A stretch of DNA of 64,000 nucleotides from Streptomyces tsukubensis (GTDB lineage: Bacteria; Actinomycetota; Actinomycetes; Streptomycetales; Streptomycetaceae), in the NCBI RefSeq assembly GCF_003932715.1, contig NZ_CP020700.1, positions 3,060,501 to 3,124,500 of the forward strand. The letters are read 5' to 3'. Below the pieces are notes generated by a model that was not told the DNA's origin, searched no databases, and saw only the letters and a program-made list of their open reading frames with translations. Below, in pieces: positions 34,672 through 43,527 of this stretch. The position numbers and the translations under genes were made by a program. The stretch's first letter is position 1. Every line of letters starts with the position of its first letter.

Positions 34672-35094
34672 ATGTCCGCCACCACCGTCGAAGATCACGT
34701 CTGGGGCCGGATCGTCACCGACGCTCCCCAGTACCGGCCGGTCCGCGTCTCGATGTCGTACGAGCCGGAGGGGGATCCGCGGGCGGTCCGGTTCGCCTTC
34801 CCGGGCGGCACCGGATGGACCTTCCCGCGGGAGGTCCTGGAGAGCGGGCTGCGGAAGCCGGTGCGCAGCGGTGATGTGGAGGTCTGGCCGTGCGGCCGGG
34901 CGCAGGCCGTCGTGGAGTTCCACTCGGCGGAGGGCGTGGCGGTGGTGCAGTTCGACTCGAACGTGCTGAACCGCTTCCTCCAACACACCTACGCGGCGGC
35001 GGTCGGCGGCAGCGGCGCAAGTACGGAGCCGGGGGCGGGGACCGCACAGGCAGGCACGGCAGGCGCTGCAGGCACGGAAACGGAACCGGCGTAG
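34672..35094 (+). CDS. ssgE: SsgA-like sporulation/cell-division protein, probably SsgE
   Basis: 140 residues. The SsgA-like (SALP) core fills residues 1-108: RIVTDAPQYRPVRVSMSY, AVRFAFPGGTGWTFPREVL, VEVWPCG and VVEFHSAEGVAVVQFD. SALPs occur only in sporulating actinomycetes and guide septation, wall remodelling and spore release. The assignment to SsgE rests on context (the rpfB-pmt-PBP region carries ssgE in S. coelicolor) rather than a specific motif. The tail is Gly/Ala/Thr-rich. GAGGAG lies 7 nt before the ATG at 34672. Divergent from the cbiM operon. Confidence 0.85.
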   Translation: MSATTVEDHVWGRIVTDAPQYRPVRVSMSYEPEGDPRAVRFAFPGGTGWTFPREVLESGLRKPVRSGDVEVWPCGRAQAVVEFHSAEGVAVVQFDSNVLNRFLQHTYAAAVGGSGASTEPGAGTAQAGTAGAAGTETEPA

Positions 35095-35277
35095 GCCGGG
35101 TGGTGCGGGTCGCGCAGAGCGGCCCGCGAGGCGCTACGGGTTCCCGCCGCCGGACCGGGTGGGCCACTCGAACGGCGTAACGCGACCGGCGGCGTCCGAC
35201 GAAGCCGCCGGGACCCGGCCCGGGCCCGTACCCCCGACCGAACCGGCCGACCGGCGGCACCGCGTAGTACCAACGGC

Positions 35278-35313
35278 CGACGGGCCGCACCCCCGCGGGG
35301 GTGCGGCCCGTCG
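35278..35313. terminator. Bidirectional 17-bp palindromic terminator
   Basis: Arms 35278-35294 and 35297-35313 are perfectly complementary around a 2-nt centre. It lies between the convergent ssgE-type gene (ends 35094) and the MMPL gene (ends 35378). The rest of this 283-bp gap is GC-rich with no gene. Confidence 0.8.
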
Positions 35314-35377
35314 CCGCTCAGCTCCGGAGTCCGGTCCGGACTCCCGTCCCGGCGCCCCCCGGAGGGGGCGCGGCGCG

Positions 35378-37606
35378 TCAGACGCCGACCAGGCGCCGGT
35401 CCTCGTCCGGGTCCTGCGGCCGGTGGGCCAGCTCCTGCTGGAGCTTCTCGCCCTCCACGTCCACGTTCGGCAGCGCCTTGTCCAGCCAGCGCGGCAGCCA
35501 CCAGGCCTTCTCGCCGAGCAGGGCCAGCACCGCCGGGACGATCGCCATCCGGACGACGAACGCGTCGAAGAAGACCGCGATCGCCAGGCCGAAGCCCATC
35601 ATCATGACCATCTGCTCGCCCGCGCTCATGAAGCCGGCGAAGACACCGATCATGATGACCGCGGCGGCGGTCACCACCCGGGCCCCGTCGCGGAAGCCGG
35701 TGACGATCGCCTCGGCCGGGCGCTCGCCGTGGACATGCGCCTCGCGCATCCGGGTGACGAGGAAGACCTCGTAGTCCATGGCCAGACCGAAGACCACACC
35801 GATCATGAAGATCGGCATCATCGACATGATCGGGCCGGGCTGTTCGACGTTGAACAGGCCGGACATCCAGCCCCACTGGTAGACCGCGACGACCGCGCCG
35901 AGCGCCGCCACGACCGAGAGCAGGAAGCCGAGCGCCGCCTTCAGCGGGACCAGGATCGACCGGAAGACCAGCACCAGCAGCAGGAACGCCAGTCCGACGA
36001 CGAGCGCCAGATACGGCACGAGGGCGTCGTTCATCTTCTGCGAGAAGTCGATGTTCAGGGCGGTGGCGCCGGTGACCAGGACCACCGCGCCGGTGTCGGC
36101 CTTGAACTTCTTGCTCTCGCCGCGGATCTTCTCGACCAGCTTCTCCGTCTTCACGGACGACGGCCGGTCCTCGGGCACCACGTTGATCATGCCGGCGTCA
36201 CCGGCCTTGTTCAGACCCCCGGCGACGGAGGCGGCCACACCGTCCATCTTGCCGATGGCGGCGGCGACCTCGTCGACGGCGGCCTTCGGGTCCTTGCTGT
36301 CCTTGACGTCGGCGACGAGGGTCAGCGGACCGTTGAAGCCCGGGCCGAAGCCGTCGGAGAGCAGGTCGTACGCCTTGCGCTGGGTGGATGCCGGGGAGGA
36401 CGAACCCTCGTCCGGCAGGCCGACCTGGAGCGAAGCGGCCGGGATCGCGATCAGACCGAGGCCGATCACGGAGGTCAGCAGGACGGCGACCGGGCGGCGC
36501 AGCACGAAGCTCGCCCAGCGGACACCCGCCTTCTGCTTTCCGCCCCGCGTGCCCTGGTCCAGGTCGCGGCCGGCCTTGCGGGCCTTGCGCATCTTGCGGC
36601 CGAGGATCTTGTCGCCCGCGAAGCCGAGCAGCGCCGGGATCAGGGTGATTGCGATGACCACGGCGATGACGACGGTGCCCGCGGCGGCGAAGCCCATCTT
36701 GGTGAGGATCGGGATATTGACGACCGCGAGTCCGGCCAGGGCGATGACCACGGTCAGACCGGCGAAGACCACCGCGGAGCCCGCGGTGCCGACGGCCCGG
36801 CCCGCCGCCTCCTCGCGCTCCCGGCCCTCGGCCAGTTCGGCGCGGTAGCGGGAGACGATGAAGAGGGCGTAGTCGATGCCGACCGCGAGGCCGATCATCA
36901 TCGCCAGCATGGAGGTGGTGGTGCCCAGGTCGAGCACGTTCGCCAGGGCGGTGATGGTGGAGATGCCGACGCCGACGCCGATCAGCGCGGTGAGCAGCGG
37001 CAGACCGGCGGCGATCAGCGAGCCGAAGGTGATGACCAGCACGATCGCGGCGATCAGGATGCCGATCATCTCGCTGGAGGCGGCGTGCTCCTCGGCCATC
37101 GTCGCGTCACCGCCGAGTTCGACGGTCAGCCCGGCGGACCGGGCGTCCTTGGCGACGTCGGTCAGCGATTCCTTGCTCTTGTCGGCCAGCTCCATGGAGT
37201 TGACCTTGTAGCTGACCGAGATATAGGCCGTGCTGCCGTCCTCGGAGACGGCGTCCTCGGCGTACGGGTCGGCAACCGACGAGATCTCGGTGGAGCCCTT
37301 CTTCAGAGCCCCGATGACCTCGTTGACCTCGGTCTTGTTCTTGGCGTCGGTCATCTTCTGGCCGGCCGGGGCCTTGAAGACGATCCGCGCGGTGGCACCG
37401 TCGGCGCCGCCGCCCGGGAACCGCTCCTCAAGAAGGTCGAAGGCCTTCTGGGATTCGGTGCCGGGCAGGGCGAAGCCGGGGTCCTTGGGCGTGGCGGCGG
37501 AGGATGCCGCGACACCGGCGAATACGAGGAGGGCCACCCATATCAGGGCGACGAGCTTGCGGCGCCTGAAGGCGGTCCGCCCGAGTTTGTAGAGGAACGT
37601 GGCCAC
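35378..37606 (-). CDS. MMPL/RND-family membrane transporter
   Basis: 742 residues. Two repeats, each a membrane helix, a large outer domain and a bundle of five helices: anchors KLVALIWVALLVFAGVAA and PVAVLLTSVIGLGLIAIP, with MMIGLAVGIDYALFIVSRYR (first repeat) and IFMIGVVFGLAMDYEVFLVTRMRE (second) as the conserved helix-4 segments with proton-relay Asp/Tyr. Mycobacterial MmpL proteins export lipids; Streptomyces members export lipids or drugs. GTG at 37606 follows GGGAG. Likely controlled by the TetR protein encoded just upstream on the same strand. Confidence 0.94.
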   Translation of the reverse strand: MATFLYKLGRTAFRRRKLVALIWVALLVFAGVAASSAATPKDPGFALPGTESQKAFDLLEERFPGGGADGATARIVFKAPAGQKMTDAKNKTEVNEVIGALKKGSTEISSVADPYAEDAVSEDGSTAYISVSYKVNSMELADKSKESLTDVAKDARSAGLTVELGGDATMAEEHAASSEMIGILIAAIVLVITFGSLIAAGLPLLTALIGVGVGISTITALANVLDLGTTTSMLAMMIGLAVGIDYALFIVSRYRAELAEGREREEAAGRAVGTAGSAVVFAGLTVVIALAGLAVVNIPILTKMGFAAAGTVVIAVVIAITLIPALLGFAGDKILGRKMRKARKAGRDLDQGTRGGKQKAGVRWASFVLRRPVAVLLTSVIGLGLIAIPAASLQVGLPDEGSSSPASTQRKAYDLLSDGFGPGFNGPLTLVADVKDSKDPKAAVDEVAAAIGKMDGVAASVAGGLNKAGDAGMINVVPEDRPSSVKTEKLVEKIRGESKKFKADTGAVVLVTGATALNIDFSQKMNDALVPYLALVVGLAFLLLVLVFRSILVPLKAALGFLLSVVAALGAVVAVYQWGWMSGLFNVEQPGPIMSMMPIFMIGVVFGLAMDYEVFLVTRMREAHVHGERPAEAIVTGFRDGARVVTAAAVIMIGVFAGFMSAGEQMVMMMGFGLAIAVFFDAFVVRMAIVPAVLALLGEKAWWLPRWLDKALPNVDVEGEKLQQELAHRPQDPDEDRRLVGV

Positions 37607-37765
37607 GAGGGCGTTCTCCCGTTGGTGAGACGAACAGGGCAGGGGGAGTCGGCCCGACGGACGAGAGCGGCGCGCGTCAGGTACGGGTGCTGCTGGTGGT
37701 ACGGGTCGTGCCGGTGGTGGATCCGGTGGTGGTGGATCCGGTGGTGTCGCTGATGGTTCAGGTGA

Positions 37766-37846
37766 TGCTGGTGGTGCTGGTGGTGCTGGTGGTGCTGGTG
37801 GTGCTGGTGGTGCTGGTGGTGCTGGTGGTGCTGGTGGTGCTGGTGG
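37766..37846. repeat. Nine-unit minisatellite (TGCTGGTGG)
   Basis: Nine perfect copies of the 9-mer TGCTGGTGG, flanked on the left by degenerate GGTGGTGGATCCGGTGGTG copies (37688-37765). It lies in the 461-bp gap 37607-38067 between tetR and the MMPL gene, within the likely leader of the MMPL message. Read in frame on the minus strand it would give a His-His-Gln repeat, but no plausible gene uses it. The rest of the gap shows no gene. Confidence 0.85.
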
Positions 37847-38067
37847 TGCGCAAGCGAATGGGGAGGTGGTGGGGAAGAGTCCGCGGTGGTCCGGGGTGGG
37901 AGTCCGGTTCCGCGGAAGTCCGGGAAAGGCGGGGAACCTCTCGGGGCTGGGGACGCCTCGGGTTCATCACCTGGTGATGGGCCGCCCCGGAGGTGGTCGG
38001 CGGGTGAGGGCGGCACCACGTCGTACCGCCGTGGGATCCGGGCGCCCGGGCCCGGCGGGGGGCCGGA

Positions 38068-38643
38068 TCATCGGGCCTCCAGCGCGGGCAGGACGACCGC
38101 GTCGACGTACCGCGTCATGAAGTCCACGGTCGGGATCCGGTCTTCGATCATCTGGACGGCGAAGAACAGGCCGAAGAGCATATGGGGCACGAACTCCCTG
38201 GCCGGGTTGGACGCGCTGATCTCGCCCCGCTCCACCGCCCGGTCGATCACCGTCCGCAGCGCCGCCTCTTCCGGTGCGATGACCTTCGTGCGGAGCGCGT
38301 CGTACAGATCGGGGTTGGTGTGGACCGCGTGGACCAGGGCCCGCAGCAGTGCGGAGTCCTTCTCCATCTCCTTGGCGTTGGTCTGCGCCAGCATGGCCCG
38401 GAAGTCACCGCGGAGACTGCCGGTGTCGACCTGGTTCGCGCCGGGGCCTGCGCCGTGCTGGAGCGCGGTCGCCACCAGCTCGGGCTTGCTGTGCCACTGC
38501 CGGTAGAGCGTCGCCTTGCTGGAGCGGGTCCTGGCCGCCACGGCGTCCATCGTCAGGGAGTCGTATCCGACTTCACACACCAGTTCGAGCACGGCTTCGA
38601 ACAGTTCGGCCTCGCGCTCGGGGGTCAGTCGGCTGCGGGACAT
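38068..38643 (-). CDS. TetR-family transcriptional regulator
   Basis: 191 residues. The N-terminal HTH reads ELFEAVLELVCEVGYDSLTMDAVAARTRSSKATLYRQWHSK split over the usual three helices, with YRQW in place of YRHF. The ligand domain has the TetR_C pattern with AVERGEI and MLFGLFFAVQMIEDR. AAGGGAGG lies 7 nt before the ATG at 38643. Two palindromes upstream are probable self-operators, and the downstream MMPL gene is the likely target. Confidence 0.93.
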   Translation of the reverse strand: MSRSRLTPEREAELFEAVLELVCEVGYDSLTMDAVAARTRSSKATLYRQWHSKPELVATALQHGAGPGANQVDTGSLRGDFRAMLAQTNAKEMEKDSALLRALVHAVHTNPDLYDALRTKVIAPEEAALRTVIDRAVERGEISASNPAREFVPHMLFGLFFAVQMIEDRIPTVDFMTRYVDAVVLPALEAR

Positions 38644-38709
38644 CGGTCGCCCTCCCTTCCACTGGTCCGCCTCGGCCGCCGCCGGGGTTCTCACCACGAC
38701 CGTTCCAAA

Positions 38710-38722
38710 CGAAACGGTTTCG
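38710..38722. promoter_or_regulatory. TetR operator candidate 1
   Basis: CGAAACGGTTTCG, a 13-bp inverted repeat 67-79 bp upstream of the tetR start. Its half-site CGAAAC recurs in the second site. Confidence 0.6.
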
Positions 38723-38750
38723 TACTCCCATGAGGGTAGGCGACGCCCCG

Positions 38751-38772
38751 AGCGAAACGTCTCCGTTTCGCT
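38751..38772. promoter_or_regulatory. TetR operator candidate 2
   Basis: AGCGAAACG and CGTTTCGCT as perfect 9-bp arms around 4 nt. Centre-to-centre distance from the first site is about 46 bp. Both sites lie between tetR and the divergent tricorn gene. Confidence 0.6.
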
Positions 38773-38875
38773 TGTGGCTTTCCTCACCCGGTACGGACTC
38801 AACCGTGCCCCTCCGAATCGGGTTCGTCCCGGCCCACGAGTTGCCCCGGGCCCGTCGGGTGGAAAGCATTGGGGG

Positions 38876-41800
38876 GTGAGCGACGACGTGGCGTACCTCC
38901 GATACCCGCACCTCCACGACGACTTGGTGTGCTTCGCCGCCGAGGACGACCTCTGGGTCGCGCCCCTCGCCGCGGCGGGCGCCGAGCCGGGCCGCGCCTG
39001 GCGGCTCACCGCGGACCGGACCCGGATCGGACATCCCCGCTTCTCCCCCGACGGCGGTCTCATCGCCTATACGACCTGGCGGAGCCTGGACCCCGAGATC
39101 CATATCGTGCCGGTGGCGGGCGGCGAGTCCCGACGGCTGAGCTACTGGGGCTCCTTCGACACCCGGGTCTGCGGCTGGGGGCCCGACGGTCATGTCCTCG
39201 CCGTCTCGTCGCACGGTCAGCCGTTCTCGTACTTCTCCTGGGCGTACAGCGTCCCCCTGGACGGGGAGCCGGGCGGCAGGCTGCCGTGGGGGCCGGTGTC
39301 GGACATCGCGGTCACGGACGTCGACGGCGAGCGGCGCACCCTGCTGCTGACCGGGAAGCCGCCGCACGAACCCGCCGCCTGGAAGCGCTACCGCGGCGGG
39401 GCGACGGGCCGCCTCTGGCTGCACGGGAAACGGCTGCTGGCCGGACTGGAGGGCCATCTCGACTGCCCGATGTTCGTCCGCGGCCGGATCGCCTTCCTCT
39501 CCGACCACGAGGGCATCGGCAATCTCTACTCCTGCCGCCCCGACGGCTCCGATCTGCGGCGCCACAGCGACCACGACGCCTTCTACGCCCGGCACGCCTC
39601 CAGCGACGGCGAACGGGTCGTCTACCAGTGCGCGGGCGAGCTGTGGATCGTCGACGATCTGACGGTGCCGGACGCGGTGCCGCGCCGGGCCGCGGTACGG
39701 CTCGGAGGGCCGCGCACGGGCCGGAGGACGTACCAGATCCCGGCCTCCGACCATGTGAACGCGATCTCGGTGGACGCCACCGGACGGGCGAGCGCGGTAT
39801 CGGTACGGGGCAGTCTGTACTGGCTGACGCACCGCGACGGACCGGCCCGTACGATCGCCGACCGGCCGGGGGTACGGGTGCGGATGCCGGTCATGCTGGG
39901 GACCGGCGGCCGGGTGGCGTATGTGACGGACGCGGGCGGCGCGGACGCGGTGGAGATCGCCTATCTGCCGCGGGCGACCGGGGAGCGCGAGCCGCGCACC
40001 CTGGCCCCGGGGCAGCTCGGGGTGGTGCGGGAGCTGGTGTCGGACCCGCAGGGGAACCGGCTGGCGGTGGCCTCGCACGACGGCCGGCTGCTGCTGCTGG
40101 ACGCGACGGACCCCGAATCTGCGGAGTCGGAGGCGGGGGGCGGGGACGGGGCTGCGACGACTGCGGCTGCGAGCGGTGAGACGGACGGGGCGGCCGAGGC
40201 GGCCGAGGCGGCCGGCAGCGGGACCGACGCCGACGGGGACACCGGTGGGGACGAGGGCGGCGCGGATGTCGTCCGTCTTGTCCGCTCCCTCAACGGCCCC
40301 GTCGCCGATCTCGCCTTCTCCCCCGACGGCGCCTGGCTCGCCTGGTCCCAGCCGGGCGTGGGCCGCAGTCTCCGCCAGATCCGCATGGCGCGGATAAAGG
40401 ACCGGACGATCATCGACGTCACCAACGGCCGCTTCGAGGACGAGAACCCGGTCTTCACCAGCGACGGCCGCTATCTGGCCTTTCTCTCCTGGCGCGGTTT
40501 CGACCCGGTGTACGACGTCCACACCGGGGACCTCTCCTTCCCGCTGGGCTGCCGCCCCTATCTCGTACCGCTGTCGTCGGCAACCCCGTCACCCTTCGCG
40601 CTGCTGCCCGACGGACGCCCGGCGGCCGGTGGTCTCGACCCGCTGAACGAGCCGGACACCACACCGTCCGCCGCGGGCGGGGACGGCTCCGGCGACGACA
40701 CCGGCGCCGACACGGATACGGATCCGGGCGCGGCCTCCGGACCGCACACGGTCGTCGTGGAGACCGAGGGGCTGGAGAGCCGGGTGACGCCGTTCCCGGT
40801 GGCCGCCTCCAAGTACTCGGCGCTCCATCCGGTCAGCGGCGGCGGGCTGGTCTGGCTGCGCTGGCCGATCTCGGGCGCCCTGGGCGAGACCTTCGTGAAC
40901 CCCGCGGACACCTCGGGCCGCCCCACCCTCGAACACTTCGACATCACCAAGGCCCGCCGCACCGAACTGGTCGACCATCTCGACTGGTTCGCGGTCAGCG
41001 GCGACGGCACCCGGCTGGTCGTCGTCGACGAGGGCGAGCTGCGGGCCCAGCCGGCCACCGAGTCCGGCGACGGCGACGCGACGGTCTACATCGACCTGCG
41101 GCGGATCCACCACGAGGTGGAGCCGCCCGCGGAATGGCGGCAGGCGTACGCGGAGGCGGGCCGGCTGATCCGCGCGTACTTCTGGGATCCCGGCATGAGC
41201 GGCGTCGACTGGGACGGGATCCTCGACCAGTACCGGCCGCTGCTGGACCGGGTGGCGTCCCCGGACGAGTTCGCCGACCTGCTGCGGGAGGTCGTCGGCG
41301 AGCTGGGCACCTCGCACGCGTACGTCACCCCCGCCCGCCGCAACGAGGGCCCGCCGCACTACCAGCGGCCGATGGGCCTGCTGGGGGCGAATCTCGTCCG
41401 CCGGGACGAGGGGTGGGTGGTGCGGCGGATCCTGCCGGGCGACTCGTCGGACTCCAAGGCCCGCTCCCCGCTGGCGGGTACGGGCATCCGCGAGGGCGCC
41501 GTCCTCACCTATGTCGACGGCCGCCCGGTGGATCCGGTGGCGGGCCCGTTCCCGATGCTGTCGGCGGCGGGCGGTACGACGGTCGAGCTGACGTTCCGTA
41601 CGGCGAACGGCGTCTCGGGCCCGCCGGGCACGGCCGCGGCCTCCCGGCGCGTCGCGGTGGTCCCGCTGATCGACGAGCGGCCGCTGCGCTACCAGGACTG
41701 GGTCGCCAAACGCCGGGGGGTCGTACGGGAGCTGAGCGACGGGCGCTGCGGCTATCTGCACATCCCCGATATGGGCGGTTCGGGCTGGGCCCAGTTCAAC

Positions 41801-42376
41801 CGGGACCTGCGCCTCGAAGTGTCGCGCCCGGCGCTGATCGTGGACGTCCGGGGCAACGCGGGCGGGCACATCAGCGAGCTGGTGGTGGAGAACCTCACCC
41901 GGAAGATCATCGGCTGGGACCTCACCCGGGACGCCGAGCCCGTTTCGTACGCCTCCAACGCCCCCCGCGGACCGGTCGTCGCCCTCGCGGACGAGGCGAC
42001 CTCGTCGGACGGCGACATGATCACGGCCGCCTTCAAACTGCTGGGCATCGGGCCGGTGGTAGGGACCCGGACCTGGGGCGGGGTCGTCGGCATCACCGGG
42101 CGGCACCGGCTGGGCGACGGGACCGTCATCACGGTGCCGATGAACGCGGCCTGGTTCGACGGCTACGGCTGGTCGGTGGAGAACCACGGCGTGGAGCCCG
42201 ATCTGGAGGCGCTGAGGACACCGCTGGACTGGGCGGAGGGCCGGTTCGCGGGGCTGGACGACGCGGTACGGCTGGCGCTGGACATGCTGGAGAAGCGCCC
42301 GGCGGCGGCTCCCCCGGGCTACGGCGACGTCCCGGACCGCAGCCGCCCGCCGCTGCCGCCGCGGCCGGGCGGCTGA
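38876..42376 (+). CDS. Tricorn protease homologue (S41 family)
   Basis: 1166 residues, cytosolic, acting on peptides released by the proteasome or Clp. The N-terminal half is two beta-propellers (HPRFSPDGGLIAYTTW, ENPVFTSDGRYLAFLSWRGFDPVYDVH). A PDZ-like region follows (NLVRRDEGWVVRRILPGD). The C-terminal S41 core contains VDVRGNAGGHISELVVENL and the nucleophile region VALADEATSSDGDMIT. Two acidic low-complexity insertions (about 40110-40265 and 40650-40745) lie in the propeller region. The GTG at 38876 is the first start in the family-like frame, with GGAAAG upstream. Confidence 0.94.
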   Translation: MSDDVAYLRYPHLHDDLVCFAAEDDLWVAPLAAAGAEPGRAWRLTADRTRIGHPRFSPDGGLIAYTTWRSLDPEIHIVPVAGGESRRLSYWGSFDTRVCGWGPDGHVLAVSSHGQPFSYFSWAYSVPLDGEPGGRLPWGPVSDIAVTDVDGERRTLLLTGKPPHEPAAWKRYRGGATGRLWLHGKRLLAGLEGHLDCPMFVRGRIAFLSDHEGIGNLYSCRPDGSDLRRHSDHDAFYARHASSDGERVVYQCAGELWIVDDLTVPDAVPRRAAVRLGGPRTGRRTYQIPASDHVNAISVDATGRASAVSVRGSLYWLTHRDGPARTIADRPGVRVRMPVMLGTGGRVAYVTDAGGADAVEIAYLPRATGEREPRTLAPGQLGVVRELVSDPQGNRLAVASHDGRLLLLDATDPESAESEAGGGDGAATTAAASGETDGAAEAAEAAGSGTDADGDTGGDEGGADVVRLVRSLNGPVADLAFSPDGAWLAWSQPGVGRSLRQIRMARIKDRTIIDVTNGRFEDENPVFTSDGRYLAFLSWRGFDPVYDVHTGDLSFPLGCRPYLVPLSSATPSPFALLPDGRPAAGGLDPLNEPDTTPSAAGGDGSGDDTGADTDTDPGAASGPHTVVVETEGLESRVTPFPVAASKYSALHPVSGGGLVWLRWPISGALGETFVNPADTSGRPTLEHFDITKARRTELVDHLDWFAVSGDGTRLVVVDEGELRAQPATESGDGDATVYIDLRRIHHEVEPPAEWRQAYAEAGRLIRAYFWDPGMSGVDWDGILDQYRPLLDRVASPDEFADLLREVVGELGTSHAYVTPARRNEGPPHYQRPMGLLGANLVRRDEGWVVRRILPGDSSDSKARSPLAGTGIREGAVLTYVDGRPVDPVAGPFPMLSAAGGTTVELTFRTANGVSGPPGTAAASRRVAVVPLIDERPLRYQDWVAKRRGVVRELSDGRCGYLHIPDMGGSGWAQFNRDLRLEVSRPALIVDVRGNAGGHISELVVENLTRKIIGWDLTRDAEPVSYASNAPRGPVVALADEATSSDGDMITAAFKLLGIGPVVGTRTWGGVVGITGRHRLGDGTVITVPMNAAWFDGYGWSVENHGVEPDLEALRTPLDWAEGRFAGLDDAVRLALDMLEKRPAAAPPGYGDVPDRSRPPLPPRPGG

Positions 42377-42467
42377 CCTTCCCGTACGGGACCTGGGCCG
42401 CCGGTTTCACCCGAATGGACGTCCGAAAGCCGGAATACCCGTGCGGGACACGCCCGTTGAACCCTCC

Positions 42468-43352
42468 ATGACCTTCACTTCGGATTCTGGGAAGCTCGGC
42501 CGCGTCGGCGTCTGGACGATACTGCTGCGCGCGGCCCCCGGCGCCCCCGCCCTGTCGGCGGAGCACGCGGAGACCGTCGCCGAACTGGACGAACTGGGTT
42601 ACGGCACGCTGTGGGTCGGCGGCAGCCCCTCCCTGGCGGAGGTCGCGCCGGTGGTGACCGCCGCGCGCCGGATCCGGGTCGCGACGGGCATCCTGTCGAT
42701 CTGGCAGCACACCGCGGAGGAGGTCGCCGCGGACACGGCCCGTATCGAGGAGTCCGCGCCGGGCCGGTTCTTCCTGGGACTCGGCGTCAGCCATGAGAAG
42801 TTGACCCCACAGTACGCCAGGCCGTACGCGACGATGGTGGAGTACCTCGACGCGCTGGACGCGGCCCCGGTGCCCGTCCCGGCAGAACGGCGGCTGCTGG
42901 CCGCGCTGGGTCCGAAGATGCTCGCCCTCTCGGCCGCCCGGGCCGCCGGGGCCCACCCCTATCTGGTCACCGCCGGGCAGACGGCCGAGGCCAGGGAGAT
43001 CCTGGGCCCGGACGCCGTCCTCGCGCCCGATCTGAAGGTCGTGCTGGAGCCGGACCTGGAGCGGGCACGGGAGATCGCCCGCGAGGGTCTCGCGCTGTAT
43101 CTGCAACTCCCGAACTACCTCCGCAGCTTCGAACGGTCCGGGTTCACGGCGGCGGACTTCGCGGACGGCGGCAGCGACCGGCTGCTGGACGCGGTCTTCG
43201 CTCTGGGCGACGCCGACCGGGCGCGGGAGCGGATCCGGGAGTATCTGGACGCGGGCGCCGACCATGTGGCGCTGAACGTGATGACCGCCGATCCGGGCAC
43301 CCTGCCGCGGCGGCAGTGGCGCGAACTGGCGGAGGCGCTGGAACTGGGGTGA
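42468..43352 (+). CDS. LLM-class F420-dependent oxidoreductase
   Basis: 294 residues of luciferase-like TIM-barrel fold. LGRVGVWTILLRAAPG, ELDELGYGTLWVGGSPSLAEV, TAARRIRVATGILSIW and GRFFLGLGVSHEKL fit the TIGR03620-type actinobacterial group, which uses cofactor F420. A GTG at 42441 would add nine residues; neither start has a good RBS and I prefer the ATG at 42468. Substrate unknown. It is separated from the convergent SDR by a 175-bp G-rich low-complexity stretch (43353-43527) without a gene. Confidence 0.9.
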   Translation: MTFTSDSGKLGRVGVWTILLRAAPGAPALSAEHAETVAELDELGYGTLWVGGSPSLAEVAPVVTAARRIRVATGILSIWQHTAEEVAADTARIEESAPGRFFLGLGVSHEKLTPQYARPYATMVEYLDALDAAPVPVPAERRLLAALGPKMLALSAARAAGAHPYLVTAGQTAEAREILGPDAVLAPDLKVVLEPDLERAREIAREGLALYLQLPNYLRSFERSGFTAADFADGGSDRLLDAVFALGDADRARERIREYLDAGADHVALNVMTADPGTLPRRQWRELAEALELG

Positions 43353-43527
43353 GGGGTGAGGCGGCGAGGGCGGGGGGCTCGGGTCGAGGGGTACGGGGCC
43401 GGGGCTCGGGTGCCGGGCGGGGACTCGGTTCGCGAGGTACGGGGCCGGGGGCGGCGGGGCCCTCCGGGGCTCGGGTGCAGGGGGCAGACCTGGGCCGGGG
43501 CGGACCTGGGCCGGGAGCCGCGGGGCG

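Noticed and set aside
37766..37846. CRISPR array
   Set aside because: The units are 9 bp and directly abutting, with no unique spacers and no cas genes; it is a minisatellite.
37687..37977. Plus-strand ORF of repeated Leu-Val-Val
   Set aside because: Another reading of the minisatellite. The hydrophobic run is a by-product of the repeat and there is no RBS or conserved domain.
37543..38019. Minus-strand ORF encoding a His-His-Gln repeat
   Set aside because: It arises from the TGCTGGTGG minisatellite, overlaps the start of the MMPL gene, and has no RBS or family-like sequence.
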